From Cryobacterium glaciale (GTDB taxonomy: Bacteria; Actinomycetota; Actinomycetes; Actinomycetales; Microbacteriaceae), in the NCBI RefSeq assembly GCF_004402535.1, contig NZ_SOEY01000006.1, forward strand, positions 1 through 64,000: DNA of 64,000 nt, read 5' to 3'. The translations under genes were made by a program, and so were the position numbers. This document shows positions 39,381 to 51,177 of the stretch, piece after piece. The first letter of the stretch is position 1. Every line of letters starts with the position of its first letter. Under the pieces are notes generated by a model that saw only the letters and a list, made by a program, of their open reading frames with translations, made no database searches and was not told the DNA's origin.

Positions 39381-39780
39381 GGAATGGGTCGGCAAGACGG
39401 TCGCGTCATTCGTTTGGTTTTCGGAGCAAGCGGGTGCCGAGGAACGTCCGGGCTCCACAGAGCAGGATGGTGGGTAACACCCACCCGGGGCAACCCGCGA
39501 GACAGTGCCACAGAAAGTAGACCGCCTTCGGTGTCGAGCCTTCGGGAACGGCGTCGGAGGTAAGGGTGAAACGGTGGTGTAAGAGACCACCAGAGGCTAG
39601 GGTGACCTGGTCGGCTTGGTAAACCTCGTCCGGAGCAAGGTCAGACAGAAAGCGTTGAGGCGGCTCGCCGAGCTTTCGGGTAGACCGCTAGAGGGCTGCG
39701 GCAACGTAGTCACGAGATAGATGGCCGTCGACGGTGTGCAAACACCTGGACAGAACCCGGCGTACTAGCTGGCCCATTCC
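39381..39780 (+). ncRNA. rnpB: RNase P RNA (class A)
   Basis: Conserved cores of bacterial RNase P RNA are present in order: GGTCGGCAAGACGG, CCGAGGAACGTCCGGGCTCC, CAGAGCAGGATGGTGGGTAA, CAGTGCCACAGAAAGTAGAC and GTAAGGGTGAAACGGTGG. The 5' end GGAATGGGTCGGC pairs with the 3' end GCTGGCCCATTCC (two G-U pairs), which sets the ends of the roughly 400-nucleotide RNA. It matures tRNA 5' ends. Confidence 0.95.
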
Positions 39781-39844
39781 ACCCCATCGCCCCCGCAGGT
39801 TTCGGTGCCGCACCGGTACTGTCAGGGTGCGATCCCGGCCGATG

Positions 39845-40603
39845 CTAGCTGGAAAACCGGGCTGCCAACGCTGCCGCGCCGAGAATTCCGGCGTTGTTGC
39901 GGTGCACAGCGGGAATGATTCGCGTCTTCAGGTTGAGCAGGGGCAGAAAGTTTTCGTGGTGCTTGGATACCCCGCCGCCGACGATGAACAGGTCGGGGGA
40001 GAAGAGCAATTCCAGCGTTGAGTAGTACTTCTGCAGGCGGGCAGCCCATTTGTCCCAGCTGAGGTCCTCACGCTCCTTGGCCGAGTAGGCCGCGCGGGTC
40101 TCATAATCGTAGCCGTCGATCTGAAGGTGGCCCAATTCCGTGTTGGGCACGAGCACACCGTCGTTGAGCAGCGCCGAACCGATTCCGGTGCCGAGGGTGG
40201 TCAGCAGGACGACGCCGGCCACTCCTTGCGCAGCACCGAACTGTGATTCGGCGTAACCGGCAGCATCCGCATCGTTGACGAAATGAATCGGCAGCCCGAG
40301 TCCTTTTTCGAACAGCGCTTCGGCGGCCAAGCCGATCCACTTCGACGACACGTTCGCTGCCGACATGGTGTGCCCGTTTTTCACGACGGCGGGAAAGCAG
40401 ACGCCGACCGGCAGTTTGTCGACGTCTTTGGAGATAGTGGCGAGCAGGGTGCGGGTGGCCTCGATAATGTCCTGCGGGCGGCCGCCCTTCGGCGTGGGCA
40501 GCTTGACCCGGTCGGAGAGGAGCGCACCGGTCGTGAGGTCGACCACCGCACCTTTGATTCCGGTACCGCCGATGTCGATACCGATTGCCGTCGTTGCAGT
40601 CAT
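39845..40603 (-). CDS. ppgK: Polyphosphate glucokinase
   Basis: A 252-residue ROK-family sugar kinase with GIDIGGTGIKGAV (ATP/phosphate site), LTTLGTGIGSALL and the substrate loop VNDADAAGYAE. The length and the LPTPKGGRPQ segment match actinobacterial PpgK, which phosphorylates glucose with polyphosphate or ATP. It lies between rnpB and map, downstream of map on the same strand by about 50 bases. Confidence 0.92.
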   Translation of the reverse strand: MTATTAIGIDIGGTGIKGAVVDLTTGALLSDRVKLPTPKGGRPQDIIEATRTLLATISKDVDKLPVGVCFPAVVKNGHTMSAANVSSKWIGLAAEALFEKGLGLPIHFVNDADAAGYAESQFGAAQGVAGVVLLTTLGTGIGSALLNDGVLVPNTELGHLQIDGYDYETRAAYSAKEREDLSWDKWAARLQKYYSTLELLFSPDLFIVGGGVSKHHENFLPLLNLKTRIIPAVHRNNAGILGAAALAARFSS

Positions 40604-40654
40604 GTGCTTATTCTCTCTCTGTGAAGCCGAGGCCGAGCCGTTCGAAAAAGTCGG

Positions 40655-41518
40655 TCAGGCGAGGGTCAGGATCTCGGCGCCGCGCTCGGTCACGACGAGA
40701 GTGTGTTCAAACTGTGCGGTGATGCTTCGGTCACGGGTGAGCACGGTCCAGTCATCGCTCCAGATGTCCCAGTCGCTGGTTCCGAGGGTCAACATCGGCT
40801 CGATGGTGAAGACCATCCCGACCTCCATGACCGTGTCGTACTGCGGCGCGTCGTAATGCGGAATGATGAGTCCGGAGTGAAACGCCTCGCCGACGCCGTG
40901 GCCGGTGTAGTCGCGGATGACGCCGTAGTTGAAGCGTTTAGCGTAGGACTCGATGGTGCGTCCAATCACATTGACCTGGCGCCCCGGGGCGACGGCCTTG
41001 ATCCCGCGGGCGAGAGCCTCCCTGGTTCGTTCGACCAACAGAGTCACCTCGTCGCTGGCTTCGCCAACGATGAACGTGACGTTGGTGTCGCCGTGCACGC
41101 CGTTCTTATAGGCCGTGATGTCGATGTTGACGATATCGCCGTTGTCCAGCACCGTGTTGTCGGGGATTCCGTGGCAGATGACCTCATTGACCGAGCTGCA
41201 GAGCGATTTGGGGTAGCCGCGGTAGCCGAGGGTCGACGGGTAGGCGTCGTTCGCCAGCATGAAGTCGTGCCCGATCTGGTCGAGTTCCTCGGTGGTGACG
41301 CCGGGAACGATGGCCCGGCCGACAGCGGCGATGGCCTGGGCGGCGATGCGGCCGGACTCGCGAATGAGCTCGATCTTCTCGGCCGAATAGACGTCAGAGC
41401 CGGTGAAGGCGGTCGGCCCTTTCTTGCCCACGTACTCGGGGCGAACGATGTGGGAGGGGACGGAACGGGTCGATGACACCGTTCCCGGAATGAGGTGACC
41501 GATAGAATCCTTAGGCAT
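40655..41518 (-). CDS. map: Methionine aminopeptidase
   Basis: Removes the N-terminal Met from new proteins. The 287-residue protein has the dimetal ligands in [33 protein letters not shown] and TQFEHTL-like positions (AQFEHTLVV), with an N-terminal extension of about 40 residues as in actinobacterial type Ic enzymes ([14 protein letters not shown]). The ATG at 41518 is only 12 bases from the divergent small gene's start. Confidence 0.94.
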   Translation of the reverse strand: MPKDSIGHLIPGTVSSTRSVPSHIVRPEYVGKKGPTAFTGSDVYSAEKIELIRESGRIAAQAIAAVGRAIVPGVTTEELDQIGHDFMLANDAYPSTLGYRGYPKSLCSSVNEVICHGIPDNTVLDNGDIVNIDITAYKNGVHGDTNVTFIVGEASDEVTLLVERTREALARGIKAVAPGRQVNVIGRTIESYAKRFNYGVIRDYTGHGVGEAFHSGLIIPHYDAPQYDTVMEVGMVFTIEPMLTLGTSDWDIWSDDWTVLTRDRSITAQFEHTLVVTERGAEILTLA

Positions 41519-41530
41519 AGGATCAAGCTT

Positions 41531-41719
41531 ATGGCCGAGGACAAAGAACACGCATTCTGGTACAACATGCGCACCGGTGAAGTGGAGCACGGCTTGCAGT
41601 CGGCATCGCTGGATCGCGTGGGGCCGTTCGCGACGCGCGACGAGGCAGCCCATGCTTTGGAGAAGCTGCGCGCGAACAGCGCGAAATGGTCGGAAGACGA
41701 CGCCCGCGACGCCCGCTGA
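41531..41719 (+). CDS. Small SPOR-like protein
   Basis: A 62-residue protein: [15 protein letters not shown], then [20 protein letters not shown], the pattern of short actinobacterial proteins annotated as SPOR-domain-like. It is divergent from map with 12 bases between the starts, so their promoters must overlap or lie inside each other's genes. Function unknown. Confidence 0.75.
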   Translation: MAEDKEHAFWYNMRTGEVEHGLQSASLDRVGPFATRDEAAHALEKLRANSAKWSEDDARDAR

Positions 41720-41740
41720 TCCGTCCGGACCCTGCAGGTT

Positions 41741-42625
41741 CTACTCGTAGCTGTGTTCCGGAGCCGGGTAGGCTCCGGAGACGACATCCGCGGTGAACCG
41801 CTGCACAGCATCCGTCAGTACCGTGCGCAGGTCGGCGTACTGGCGCACGAATTTAGGCACCCGCCCGCTGCTCATCCCGGCGAAGTCGGTCCACACGAGC
41901 AGCTGGCCGTCAACAGAGGGGCCAGCCCCGACACCGATGGTGGGGATCGACAACCGTTCCGTCACGCGAGCTGCGACGGCCGCCGGCACCATCTCCAGCA
42001 CGACGGCAAAGGCCCCGGCATCCTGCACGGCGAGAGCATCGGCGATGAGTTCCTCGGCTGCGTCCCCGCGGCCCTGGATGATATGGCCGCCGAGGCCGTG
42101 TTCGCTCTGTGGAGTGAAGCCGACGTGGCCCATCACGGGGATGCCGGCCGAGATGATTTGCCGGATCTGCTTGTGGCTACGGCGGCCGCCCTCGAGCTTC
42201 ACCGCGTGCGCTTGGGCCTCCTTCATGAACCGCACGGCCGTGGCCAGGGCCTGGTCCGGACCACTTTCGTACGAACCGAACGGCATATCGGCCACGACCA
42301 GGGCTCGGGTGACCGCACGAGCAACGGCCCGGGTGAGCGGGATGAGCTCGTCGACGGTAACCGGAAGGGTGGTCTCGTACCCGAAGACGTTGTTGCCGGC
42401 TGAATCCCCCACCAGCAGAAAGTCGATCCCGGCCTCGTCGAAAATTTGGGCGGTGAGCATGTCGTAGCTGGTCAGGCCCGTAATGGGGATCCCCTGCAAC
42501 TTGGCGGTCTGAAAGTGGCGGGTCCGTACCCGTTTGGGCCCGGCAGCCGCGCCATAGGGATGCTGTACCGCGGCATCCGCGGGAGATTCCGTTGGCTTGG
42601 GCTCGGGTGCGCTCAACTCTGGCAT
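41741..42625 (-). CDS. panB: 3-methyl-2-oxobutanoate hydroxymethyltransferase
   Basis: PanB makes ketopantoate from 2-oxoisovalerate and methylene-THF in pantothenate/CoA synthesis. The protein of about 294 residues has the metal-site LVGDSAGNNVFGYETTLPVT, KLEGG, the VMGHVGFTPQ motif and IGVGAGPSVDGQ. An N-terminal disordered tail of about 30 residues precedes the barrel. I prefer ATG 42625 over a TTG at 42646. Confidence 0.93.
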   Translation of the reverse strand: MPELSAPEPKPTESPADAAVQHPYGAAAGPKRVRTRHFQTAKLQGIPITGLTSYDMLTAQIFDEAGIDFLLVGDSAGNNVFGYETTLPVTVDELIPLTRAVARAVTRALVVADMPFGSYESGPDQALATAVRFMKEAQAHAVKLEGGRRSHKQIRQIISAGIPVMGHVGFTPQSEHGLGGHIIQGRGDAAEELIADALAVQDAGAFAVVLEMVPAAVAARVTERLSIPTIGVGAGPSVDGQLLVWTDFAGMSSGRVPKFVRQYADLRTVLTDAVQRFTADVVSGAYPAPEHSYE

Positions 42626-42740
42626 GCGACAAGTGTAGTCAGGCAAGCAATCGTGCCGGGAGCCAGTAGCCTAGACAGTAGCTATGTAGGACAGTGGCTA
42701 TTTGTATACGTACCTGTTGGAGCAATCAGAAAGAGCGTGA

Positions 42741-44078
42741 ATGGACAAGCAGCGCGACTTCGTTCTTCGGACCATCGAGGAACGGGGAATCAAGTTCGTT
42801 CGACTCTGGTTCACCGACGTCGTCGGCACCCTGAAATCGGTCGCCATCGCACCGGCCGAGGTCGAAGGTGCCTTCAACGAAGGCCTCGGTTTCGACGGCT
42901 CCGCCATCGAGGGCCTCACCCGTTCCTTCGAAGCGGATGTGCTGGCCCACCCGGATCCCACCACCTTCCAGATTCTGCCCTGGCGCGGTGAAGTCGATCC
43001 GACTGCTCGCATGTTCTGCGACATCACCACTCCCGACGGCCAGCCCGCGGTTGCCGACCCGCGCAACGTGCTCAAGCGCACGCTCGCGAAGGCTGCCGAC
43101 CGCGGTTTCACGTTCTACACCCACCCCGAGGTGGAGTTCTACCTTCTCAAGTCGTCGAAATATGGCAAGAACGGACCGATTCCGGTCGATTCGGCCGGCT
43201 ACTTCGACAACGTTCCCGGCGGAACCGCCCACGACTTTCGTCGTCGCTCCGTGCGTATGCTCGAAGACCTCGGAATTTCCGTGGAATTCAGCCACCACGA
43301 GGCCGGTCCCGGCCAGAACGAGATCGACCTGCGCTACGCCGACGCACTGACTACCGCCGACAACATCATGACCTTCCGAACCGTGGTCAAGGAAGTCGCG
43401 ATCGAGCAGGGCGTCTACGCGACGTTCATGCCCAAGCCCATGTCTGAGCACCCGGGATCCGGTATGCACACCCACATGTCGCTGTTCGAGGGCGACGCGA
43501 ACGCCTTCTATGAGGCCGGTGCCAAATACCAGCTTTCCAAGATCGGCCGCCAGTTCATCGCCGGGCTGCTCAAGCACGCCCCGGAGATCACCGCCGTGAC
43601 CAACCAGTTCGTCAACTCGTACAAACGGCTTTGGGGCGGCGACGAAGCTCCGAGCTTCGTTTGTTGGGGTCACAACAACCGTTCAGCATTGGTGCGCGTG
43701 CCGCTCTACAAGCCCAACAAAGGCCAGAGCGCCCGGGTGGAGTACCGTGCCATTGACTCGGCGGCCAACCCTTACCTCGCGTATTCGCTCATGCTGGCCG
43801 CCGGCCTCAAGGGCATCGAAGAGGGCTATGAACTGCCGCCGGAGGCCGAAGACAACGTGTGGAGCCTCAGCGACACCGAACGTCGTGCGCTGGGCTACAC
43901 GCAGCTGCCGGCCAGCCTCGACCACGCCATCCAGTTCATGGAGGAGTCCGAGCTCGTCGCCGAGACCCTCGGCGAACAGGTCTTCAACTATGTCCTGCTG
44001 AACAAGCGGCAGGAATGGCGCGATTACCGGTCGCAGGTCACCCCGTTCGAACTGCAGAAGAACCTGGAGATGCTCTAA
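42741..44078 (+). CDS. glnA2: Glutamine synthetase-family enzyme, GlnA2 type
   Basis: A 445-residue type I glutamine synthetase fold with the ATP/metal motifs GFDGSAIEG, EVEFYLLK, MHTHMSLF and NNRSALVRVP. The adenylylation loop lacks the Tyr found in GlnA1 (it reads DNVWSLSD), so it should not be a GlnE target. Actinobacterial GlnA2 proteins include minor glutamine synthetases, and related forms ligate other amines. It opens the glnA2-glnE pair, facing glnA1. Confidence 0.92.
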   Translation: MDKQRDFVLRTIEERGIKFVRLWFTDVVGTLKSVAIAPAEVEGAFNEGLGFDGSAIEGLTRSFEADVLAHPDPTTFQILPWRGEVDPTARMFCDITTPDGQPAVADPRNVLKRTLAKAADRGFTFYTHPEVEFYLLKSSKYGKNGPIPVDSAGYFDNVPGGTAHDFRRRSVRMLEDLGISVEFSHHEAGPGQNEIDLRYADALTTADNIMTFRTVVKEVAIEQGVYATFMPKPMSEHPGSGMHTHMSLFEGDANAFYEAGAKYQLSKIGRQFIAGLLKHAPEITAVTNQFVNSYKRLWGGDEAPSFVCWGHNNRSALVRVPLYKPNKGQSARVEYRAIDSAANPYLAYSLMLAAGLKGIEEGYELPPEAEDNVWSLSDTERRALGYTQLPASLDHAIQFMEESELVAETLGEQVFNYVLLNKRQEWRDYRSQVTPFELQKNLEML

Positions 44079-44135
44079 CTCCTCGGAGTTGCTCTAACTC
44101 CTCATAGGTGTCGATGATCGAAGGAACCACCCGCG

Positions 44136-47100
44136 ATGGAGCGTTTGCACTTGACCCTGACCGAACTTGTTCGGGTCGGATTCGTTGATCTCGCCGAGGT
44201 GCATGGGCGCCTCGACGAGGTCGCCCAGCTCGGGGCGGATGGCCCGCCCAGCGGCACCCGTCCGGCCGGTCGGTTGACCGACACCCAGGCGCTGTTGCCA
44301 CTGCTCACAGCAACGGCCAGCCCGGATGCCGCGCTCGTCGCCCTGGTCGCCTTGTTGCGACAGGGGTCAGCTGAAGTGTTCGCACTCCTCCAGTCGTCCG
44401 CGGCGGCTGGGCGACTGCTAAAAGTTCTCGGGGCGTCGAGCGGGCTCACCGAATTCTTCCTCCGGCACCCCGAAGAATTACCGGTGCTGGCGACCCCGCT
44501 GGACGTACTCCCGAGCGTCCACGATCTGGTGCACGACCTGCTTGATGCGGTCGGCGCGGTCGATGGCTTCTCGCTCCTGATCGATGATGAGGCCTGGGTC
44601 GCCCTGCGGGTTCGGTACCGCCGGCGGCTAGCGCAGCTCGCAGCCTTCGACCTCGAGCAAGCCGACCCGGTGGCCGGTCTCGACGGCGTAGCCCGCACCC
44701 TGTCCGATCTGGCCACCGCGGCGCTTGAGGCCGCCCTCGCTGTTGCCCGCACCATGTCGAGCGGAGAGACAGCTGGGCGGGGTGTCTTTCCGACCGACCA
44801 GGTCCGCGCCACGCGCCTCGCCGTTATCGGAATGGGCAAGGCCGGCGCGAGCGAGCTGAACTATGTAAGCGACGTCGACGTCATCTTCGTCGCGGATGGC
44901 GACGAGACGGCCGGTCTGGAAAGCTCCCGTGCCGTTGAAATCGCCACCCGACTCGCCGTGCTGATCATGCGGGGCCTGGGGGAATCCGGGATTGAACCGG
45001 AACTGTGGGAGGTTGACCCCAACCTGCGCCCGGAAGGCAAGAGCGGCGCCCTCGTACGTTCGATCGAATCGCACCTGGCCTACTACGACCGCTGGGCCAA
45101 GAGTTGGGAGTTCCAGGCCCTGCTCAAGGCCCGCACCCTGGCGGGTGACCGTGAACTCGGCGCCCGCTACATCGACGCGGTCACGCCCAAGGTCTGGAGC
45201 AGCGCCAGCCGAGAGAATTTCGTCGAATCAGTACAGCGGATGCGGGAGCGGGTCACCGACAACATCCCCGACGACGAGGTCGATGTGCAGCTCAAGCTCG
45301 GCCCTGGCGGGCTGCGCGACATCGAGTTCACGGTACAGCTGCTCCAGCTGGTGCACGGCCAGACCGACGCGGACGTTCGCCAGGCCGGCACGCTCCCGGC
45401 GCTGACCGCCCTGGCCACGGCCGGGTATGTCGGCCGGGCGGAAGCCACCGAATTCGCCCAGGACTATCGCATGCTCCGGCTGATGGAACATCGGCTGCAG
45501 TTGCAGAAACTACGCCGCACCCACCTCGTTCCGCGTGACGAAGCTCAGCTGCGGGTGCTGGCCCGGTCGACCGGTCTGGCCACGAGCGCTGCCGGGCTGA
45601 CCATCCGCTGGTCCGAGACGAAACAGCGGGTGCGTGGCCTGCACGAGCGGCTGTTCTACCGGCCCTTGCTGTCGGCGGTGGCGTCGCTGCCTGCGGAAGG
45701 CCTGAACCTGACGAGTGCGCAGGCGGAGGCCCGCCTGGCGGCGATCGGTTTTCTCAATACCAAGGGTGCGCTCGCGCACATCGCTGCCCTCTCCGGCGGA
45801 GTCTCCCGGCGCGCGGCCATCCAGCGGCACCTGCTGCCCGTGTTGTTACAGTGGCTGTCCCAAGGGGCAGACCCCGACTACGGTTTTCTGGCTTTCCGAC
45901 GATTGAGCGACAACCTCGGTTCGACCTACTGGTTTCTGCGCATGCTGCGGGATTCCTCGGGTGCCGCCGAGCGTCTGACCCGGGTACTGTCCGGAAGCCG
46001 GTACATCGGCGAGCTCCTGGAGAAGATTCCCGAAGCGGTCGCCTGGCTCGAAGACGAGGCCGACCTTCAGCCCCGGCCGCTCAAGGCGCTACAGGACGAA
46101 GCCCGGGCGGTGCTGGGTCGGCATGAAAGTCCGGACGCCGCCGCGACGATTCTGCGCGCGGCCCGCCGCCGCGAAATGCTTCGGCTGGCCTTCGCCTCGT
46201 TGCTCGGCCAGATCGACCTCGACCAGCTCGGCCAGGGCCTGACCGATGTCAACGCGACCTACATTCAGGGCGTCATCGCCGCAATCCGTGGGGGAGACCT
46301 GCCCGTTCAGAGTGCTGCCGAGGCGGCTCGCGACGGCGCGGCCGACCCCGGCAGGTCCGACGGCGACGGAATTGAATTCGGCGTGATCGGGATGGGTCGA
46401 TTCGGCGGAGCCGAGCTCGGATTCGGCTCCGACGCCGACGTCATGTACGTGTTCCGGGCGGGTACCCTCGAGGGTGAAGCGGCCATCGAACGGGCCCGCT
46501 ATATCGTGCGGGAACTCAACCGGCTCACCGAAGACAATCGGTTGCCGCTCGATCTGGACATCGGGCTGCGGCCAGAAGGCAGCAACGGGCCGGTGGTGCG
46601 ATCCCTGGAGTCCTACCAGGCCTACTACCGCCGCTGGTCGCTGACCTGGGAGGCCCAGGCGCTGCTCCGCGGACGCGGTGTGGCCGGCGATGCCACGTTA
46701 TTACGCGACTTCGACGCCGTCGCCGACGAGGTGCGGTACCCGACCGCGATCAGCGAGCAGGCCGTGCGGGAGGTTCGCCGCATCAAGGCTCGGGTGGAGA
46801 ACGAGCGTCTGCCGCAGGCCGCGGACCCGAACCGGCACCTCAAGCTGGGGCGCGGCTCGCTCAGCGACGTGGAGTGGCTGGTGCAGTTGCTGCAGCTCCA
46901 GTACGCGGCGGCGATTCCGGCGCTGCGCACCACGTCGACGCTGTCGGCGTTGGCTGAAGCGGTCAGTGCCGGACTGATACCGGCAGCGGATGCCGCGGTG
47001 TTGCGCAGCGCGTGGATCTTCGCGTCCCGCGCCCGCTCCGCCATCACACTGTGGACGAACCACACCTCGAACGTGTTGCCGACCGATCGTGCGGCCCTCG

Positions 47101-47246
47101 AGGGCATCGCTCGGGTCATGGAATACCCTCCAGGGTCGGGAAACCAGCTCGAGGACGATTACCTCGCCGTGACCCGACGCTCCCGCGCCGTGTTCGAGCG
47201 CCTCTTCTACGGCCCCGTGGAACGGCCAGGCCCCACCGTAGGCTGA
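44136..47246 (+). CDS. glnE: Glutamine synthetase adenylyltransferase/deadenylase
   Basis: A 1036-residue bifunctional regulator that adds or removes AMP on GlnA1 in response to nitrogen status. It has two nucleotidyltransferase domains, each with the GGS-DxD pattern: GMGKAGASELNYVSDVDVI (about residue 230) and GMGRFGGAELGFGSDADVM (about 750). It follows glnA2 by 57 bases and is convergent with glnA1. The order glnA2-glnE-glnA1 is typical of actinobacteria. Confidence 0.95.
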   Translation: MERLHLTLTELVRVGFVDLAEVHGRLDEVAQLGADGPPSGTRPAGRLTDTQALLPLLTATASPDAALVALVALLRQGSAEVFALLQSSAAAGRLLKVLGASSGLTEFFLRHPEELPVLATPLDVLPSVHDLVHDLLDAVGAVDGFSLLIDDEAWVALRVRYRRRLAQLAAFDLEQADPVAGLDGVARTLSDLATAALEAALAVARTMSSGETAGRGVFPTDQVRATRLAVIGMGKAGASELNYVSDVDVIFVADGDETAGLESSRAVEIATRLAVLIMRGLGESGIEPELWEVDPNLRPEGKSGALVRSIESHLAYYDRWAKSWEFQALLKARTLAGDRELGARYIDAVTPKVWSSASRENFVESVQRMRERVTDNIPDDEVDVQLKLGPGGLRDIEFTVQLLQLVHGQTDADVRQAGTLPALTALATAGYVGRAEATEFAQDYRMLRLMEHRLQLQKLRRTHLVPRDEAQLRVLARSTGLATSAAGLTIRWSETKQRVRGLHERLFYRPLLSAVASLPAEGLNLTSAQAEARLAAIGFLNTKGALAHIAALSGGVSRRAAIQRHLLPVLLQWLSQGADPDYGFLAFRRLSDNLGSTYWFLRMLRDSSGAAERLTRVLSGSRYIGELLEKIPEAVAWLEDEADLQPRPLKALQDEARAVLGRHESPDAAATILRAARRREMLRLAFASLLGQIDLDQLGQGLTDVNATYIQGVIAAIRGGDLPVQSAAEAARDGAADPGRSDGDGIEFGVIGMGRFGGAELGFGSDADVMYVFRAGTLEGEAAIERARYIVRELNRLTEDNRLPLDLDIGLRPEGSNGPVVRSLESYQAYYRRWSLTWEAQALLRGRGVAGDATLLRDFDAVADEVRYPTAISEQAVREVRRIKARVENERLPQAADPNRHLKLGRGSLSDVEWLVQLLQLQYAAAIPALRTTSTLSALAEAVSAGLIPAADAAVLRSAWIFASRARSAITLWTNHTSNVLPTDRAALEGIARVMEYPPGSGNQLEDDYLAVTRRSRAVFERLFYGPVERPGPTVG

Positions 47247-47276
47247 CCGGGTCGGTCGCCGCGCCTGCCGCAACGA

Positions 47277-47310
47277 GAAAGGGACCGCATCCGAAGATGC
47301 GGTCCCTTTC
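47277..47310. terminator. Bidirectional terminator, glnE/glnA1
   Basis: A 15-base perfect inverted repeat GAAAGGGACCGCATC with a CGAA tetraloop between convergent genes. A's and T's flank the stem, so it should work both ways. Confidence 0.93.
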
Positions 47311-47339
47311 CTGCTTTGCTACTGCTGCTTTGTTACTGC

Positions 47340-48764
<1,425 letters not shown>

Positions 48765-48908
48765 GCGGATTAACTCCAGACGACGAGGGCGTGGAAACGG
48801 CCGAATCGGACACATCGGCTTCATTGAGATTAGTAGCGCTGCGTTACTGGTCCGTGACGCTTATGTTTCGCCCATGTTACAGGGAAGCCCCGTCGGTAGA
48901 CTCATCGG

Positions 48909-49337
48909 GTGCCAGACTCCAACCCCCGCCCGAACACTTTTGGTCAACTTCCTCCCAGTAAATGGCCGGGGGAGCGCCTCGGATTACCCCAGACCGGGCC
49001 CAGTTCCATCGGCCGTCCTGGCAGACGCCTGCTCGGCTTCGCCATTGACTGGGCGATCGCCATCGGTGTCTCTGCCATCTTCTTCAATTACGACCCGGCC
49101 GCCAACCTGATCATTTTCGTGGTTCTGCAGATAATCTTCATTCCCACGCTCGGCGCCAGCATCGGCCATCGGCTGGTGGGACTACGCATCATTTCCATCC
49201 ATGGCGGATGGGTCGGCCTCTGGCGTCCGGTCGTGCGCTCCCTGCTGCTGGGCATTGCGCTTCCCGCCCTGGTCTGGGATTCCGACCAGCGCGGCTTCCA
49301 CGACAAGATTGCCGGAACGGCTCTTATTCGCCGGTAG
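48909..49337 (+). CDS. RDD family membrane protein
   Basis: A 142-residue protein with a Pro-rich N-terminal tail, GRPGRRLLGFAIDWAIA (the Arg-Asp feature of RDD proteins) and about three membrane helices, ending RGFHDKIAGTALI, the usual RDD ending. The function is uncertain; some RDD proteins are cation antiporters. GTG start. It lies divergent to glnA1. Confidence 0.87.
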   Translation: MPDSNPRPNTFGQLPPSKWPGERLGLPQTGPSSIGRPGRRLLGFAIDWAIAIGVSAIFFNYDPAANLIIFVVLQIIFIPTLGASIGHRLVGLRIISIHGGWVGLWRPVVRSLLLGIALPALVWDSDQRGFHDKIAGTALIRR

Positions 49338-49361
49338 GGATTCGCGCGTAGAGCGGACGCC

Positions 49362-49406
49362 AGAATGACAGAGGGCCGGACATTGCGTCCGGCCCTGTGT
49401 CATTCT
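49362..49406. terminator. Bidirectional terminator, RDD/DUF4191
   Basis: A 20-base inverted repeat with one mismatch (AGAATGACAGAGGGCCGGAC) around a 5-base loop, between convergent genes. Confidence 0.92.
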
Positions 49407-49419
49407 GATCTGAGTGGTG

Positions 49420-50127
49420 TCAGCCGCGCTGCGGGCGGGCCTTCATCGGGTCGACGCCCTTGGGGATCGGAAGTTTGGTGCCCATGGAGTTGAGGCGGTT
49501 GTTCACGGCGAGCACCTCGGCCTTTGTCAGGGTGGGCTTGATCCTGGTCAGGCGGCGTGCCAGCTTGTGCAGCGGCACGGCGTCCTCGTCGGGTCCGACG
49601 GAGATTACCGTCACGCCGACGTTGCCGCCGATGCGCACGATTTTGCGCTTCTCTTCGTCGAGCATGCGGGCCGTGCGCGTCTTGGGACCCTCGCTGATCA
49701 GCACGACGCCGCCGCGACCGACCGCACGGTAGACCGCATCCTGCGTCTTGCCGTTGACGGCCACCGGCATCTCACTGCCCACCCAGCCACGCTTGAGCGA
49801 GCTGCGCAACACCGCCCCCACGGCGCCAGGCTGGCCCTCGATCTGTGAATACGCGGCTTTCTCGGCACGTCGACCGAGGATGATGAGCATCGCCAGAATG
49901 CCGGCGAGCACGCCGGCAACGATCCAGAGCACCATCGTGAAGACGTTGCTGCCCGGGATCAGCAGGGCCAGGGCCAGGCTGATCAGAACGGGGATGAGGA
50001 AGGCCAAAACCAGAATCCAGACGATATTCGAGTCATAGCGTCTCGTCATCTGGAAAACCTGCCACATTTGCTTCAAGCGGCCGGGCTGTTTTGCTTTTTT
50101 GGGGGTCTTTTCCTTGCTGCGTGCCAT
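49420..50127 (-). CDS. DUF4191 family membrane protein
   Basis: A 235-residue protein with a basic N-terminus (SKEKTPKKAKQPGRLKQ), two membrane helices (about residues 35-58 and 65-86) and a cytoplasmic domain (RGGVVLISEGPKTRTARML). It matches DUF4191, an actinobacterial family next to the lipoate genes; function unknown. Likely co-transcribed with lipB-lipA, whose lipA stop is 60 bases upstream. Confidence 0.88.
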   Translation of the reverse strand: MARSKEKTPKKAKQPGRLKQMWQVFQMTRRYDSNIVWILVLAFLIPVLISLALALLIPGSNVFTMVLWIVAGVLAGILAMLIILGRRAEKAAYSQIEGQPGAVGAVLRSSLKRGWVGSEMPVAVNGKTQDAVYRAVGRGGVVLISEGPKTRTARMLDEEKRKIVRIGGNVGVTVISVGPDEDAVPLHKLARRLTRIKPTLTKAEVLAVNNRLNSMGTKLPIPKGVDPMKARPQRG

Positions 50128-50187
50128 GGGTATAAGACTACCCAGTCACTCGAATGCTGCGTGACCGAATTCGCATGTGCTCTCGCA

Positions 50188-51177
50188 TCATGAGACGGCC
50201 TGCGCAAACCCGAGCTGGGCATCCGCCAGTTGGCGCAGTTCGGGCGGAATCGCCCGGCCCGTCGCGACCATGGACTGTGCCCACAGGCGCCCCGCACGAT
50301 AGGAGGAGCGCACCAGCGGACCGGAGAGAACGCCCAGAAAGCCGATCTCTTTGGCTTCTTCGTTGAGCTCTACGAATTCTTCCGGACGCACCCAGCGGGC
50401 CACCGGCAGGTGCCGGGCACTCGGACGCAGGTACTGCGTGATGGTGATGATGTCGGTTCCGGCCTCGTACAGGTCGTGCAGCGCCTGGGTGATCTCCGCG
50501 CGCTCCTCTCCCATACCGAGAATCAGGTTGGACTTGGTGATCAGGCCGGCGTTGCGGCCCTGGGTGAGTACGTCGAGCGACCGGTCATACCGGAATGCCG
50601 GGCGGATGCGCTTGAAGATGCGCGGCACGGTCTCCACGTTGTGGGCGAAAACCTCCGGTTTGGCGTCGAAGACCTGGGCGAGGTGCTCCGGATTACCGGA
50701 GAAGTCCGGCACGAGAATCTCGACGCCGGTGCCGGGGCTCTGCTGGTGAATCTGGCGAATCGTTTCGGCATACAACCAGGCGCCCTCATCGGGCAGGTCG
50801 TCGCGGGCCACCCCGGTCACCGTGGCGTAACGCAGGTTCATGGTCACCACGGATTCGCCGACGCGGCGCGGTTCGTCGGTGTCGTATTCGGCCGGTTTCC
50901 CGGTGTCGATCTGGCAGAAGTCGCACCGCCTTGTGCACTGCGAGCCGCCGATCAGGAAGGTTGCTTCGCGGTCTTCCCAACACTCGAAGATGTTCGGGCA
51001 GCCGGCCTCCTGGCACACGGTGTGCAGGTTCTCGGTCTTGACCAGACTCTGAAGCTTCTGGTACTCGGGCCCCATCCTGGCAACCGTCTTGATCCAGGCA
51101 GGCTTGCGTTCGATCGGCGTTTCCGCGTTGCGAATTTCCAGTCGCAGGAGTTTGCGACCTTCGGGTACTGCGCTCAT
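50188..51177 (-). CDS. lipA: Lipoyl synthase
   Basis: A radical-SAM enzyme inserting two sulfurs into octanoyl groups on lipoyl domains. The 329-residue protein has the auxiliary cluster motif [12 protein letters not shown], the radical-SAM cluster CTRRCDFCQ and the terminal RSSYRAG serine motif. The ATG overlaps the lipB stop (ATGA), so translation is coupled. Its products serve the E2 subunit encoded nearby at 54002-55405. Confidence 0.96.
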   Translation of the reverse strand: MSAVPEGRKLLRLEIRNAETPIERKPAWIKTVARMGPEYQKLQSLVKTENLHTVCQEAGCPNIFECWEDREATFLIGGSQCTRRCDFCQIDTGKPAEYDTDEPRRVGESVVTMNLRYATVTGVARDDLPDEGAWLYAETIRQIHQQSPGTGVEILVPDFSGNPEHLAQVFDAKPEVFAHNVETVPRIFKRIRPAFRYDRSLDVLTQGRNAGLITKSNLILGMGEERAEITQALHDLYEAGTDIITITQYLRPSARHLPVARWVRPEEFVELNEEAKEIGFLGVLSGPLVRSSYRAGRLWAQSMVATGRAIPPELRQLADAQLGFAQAVS

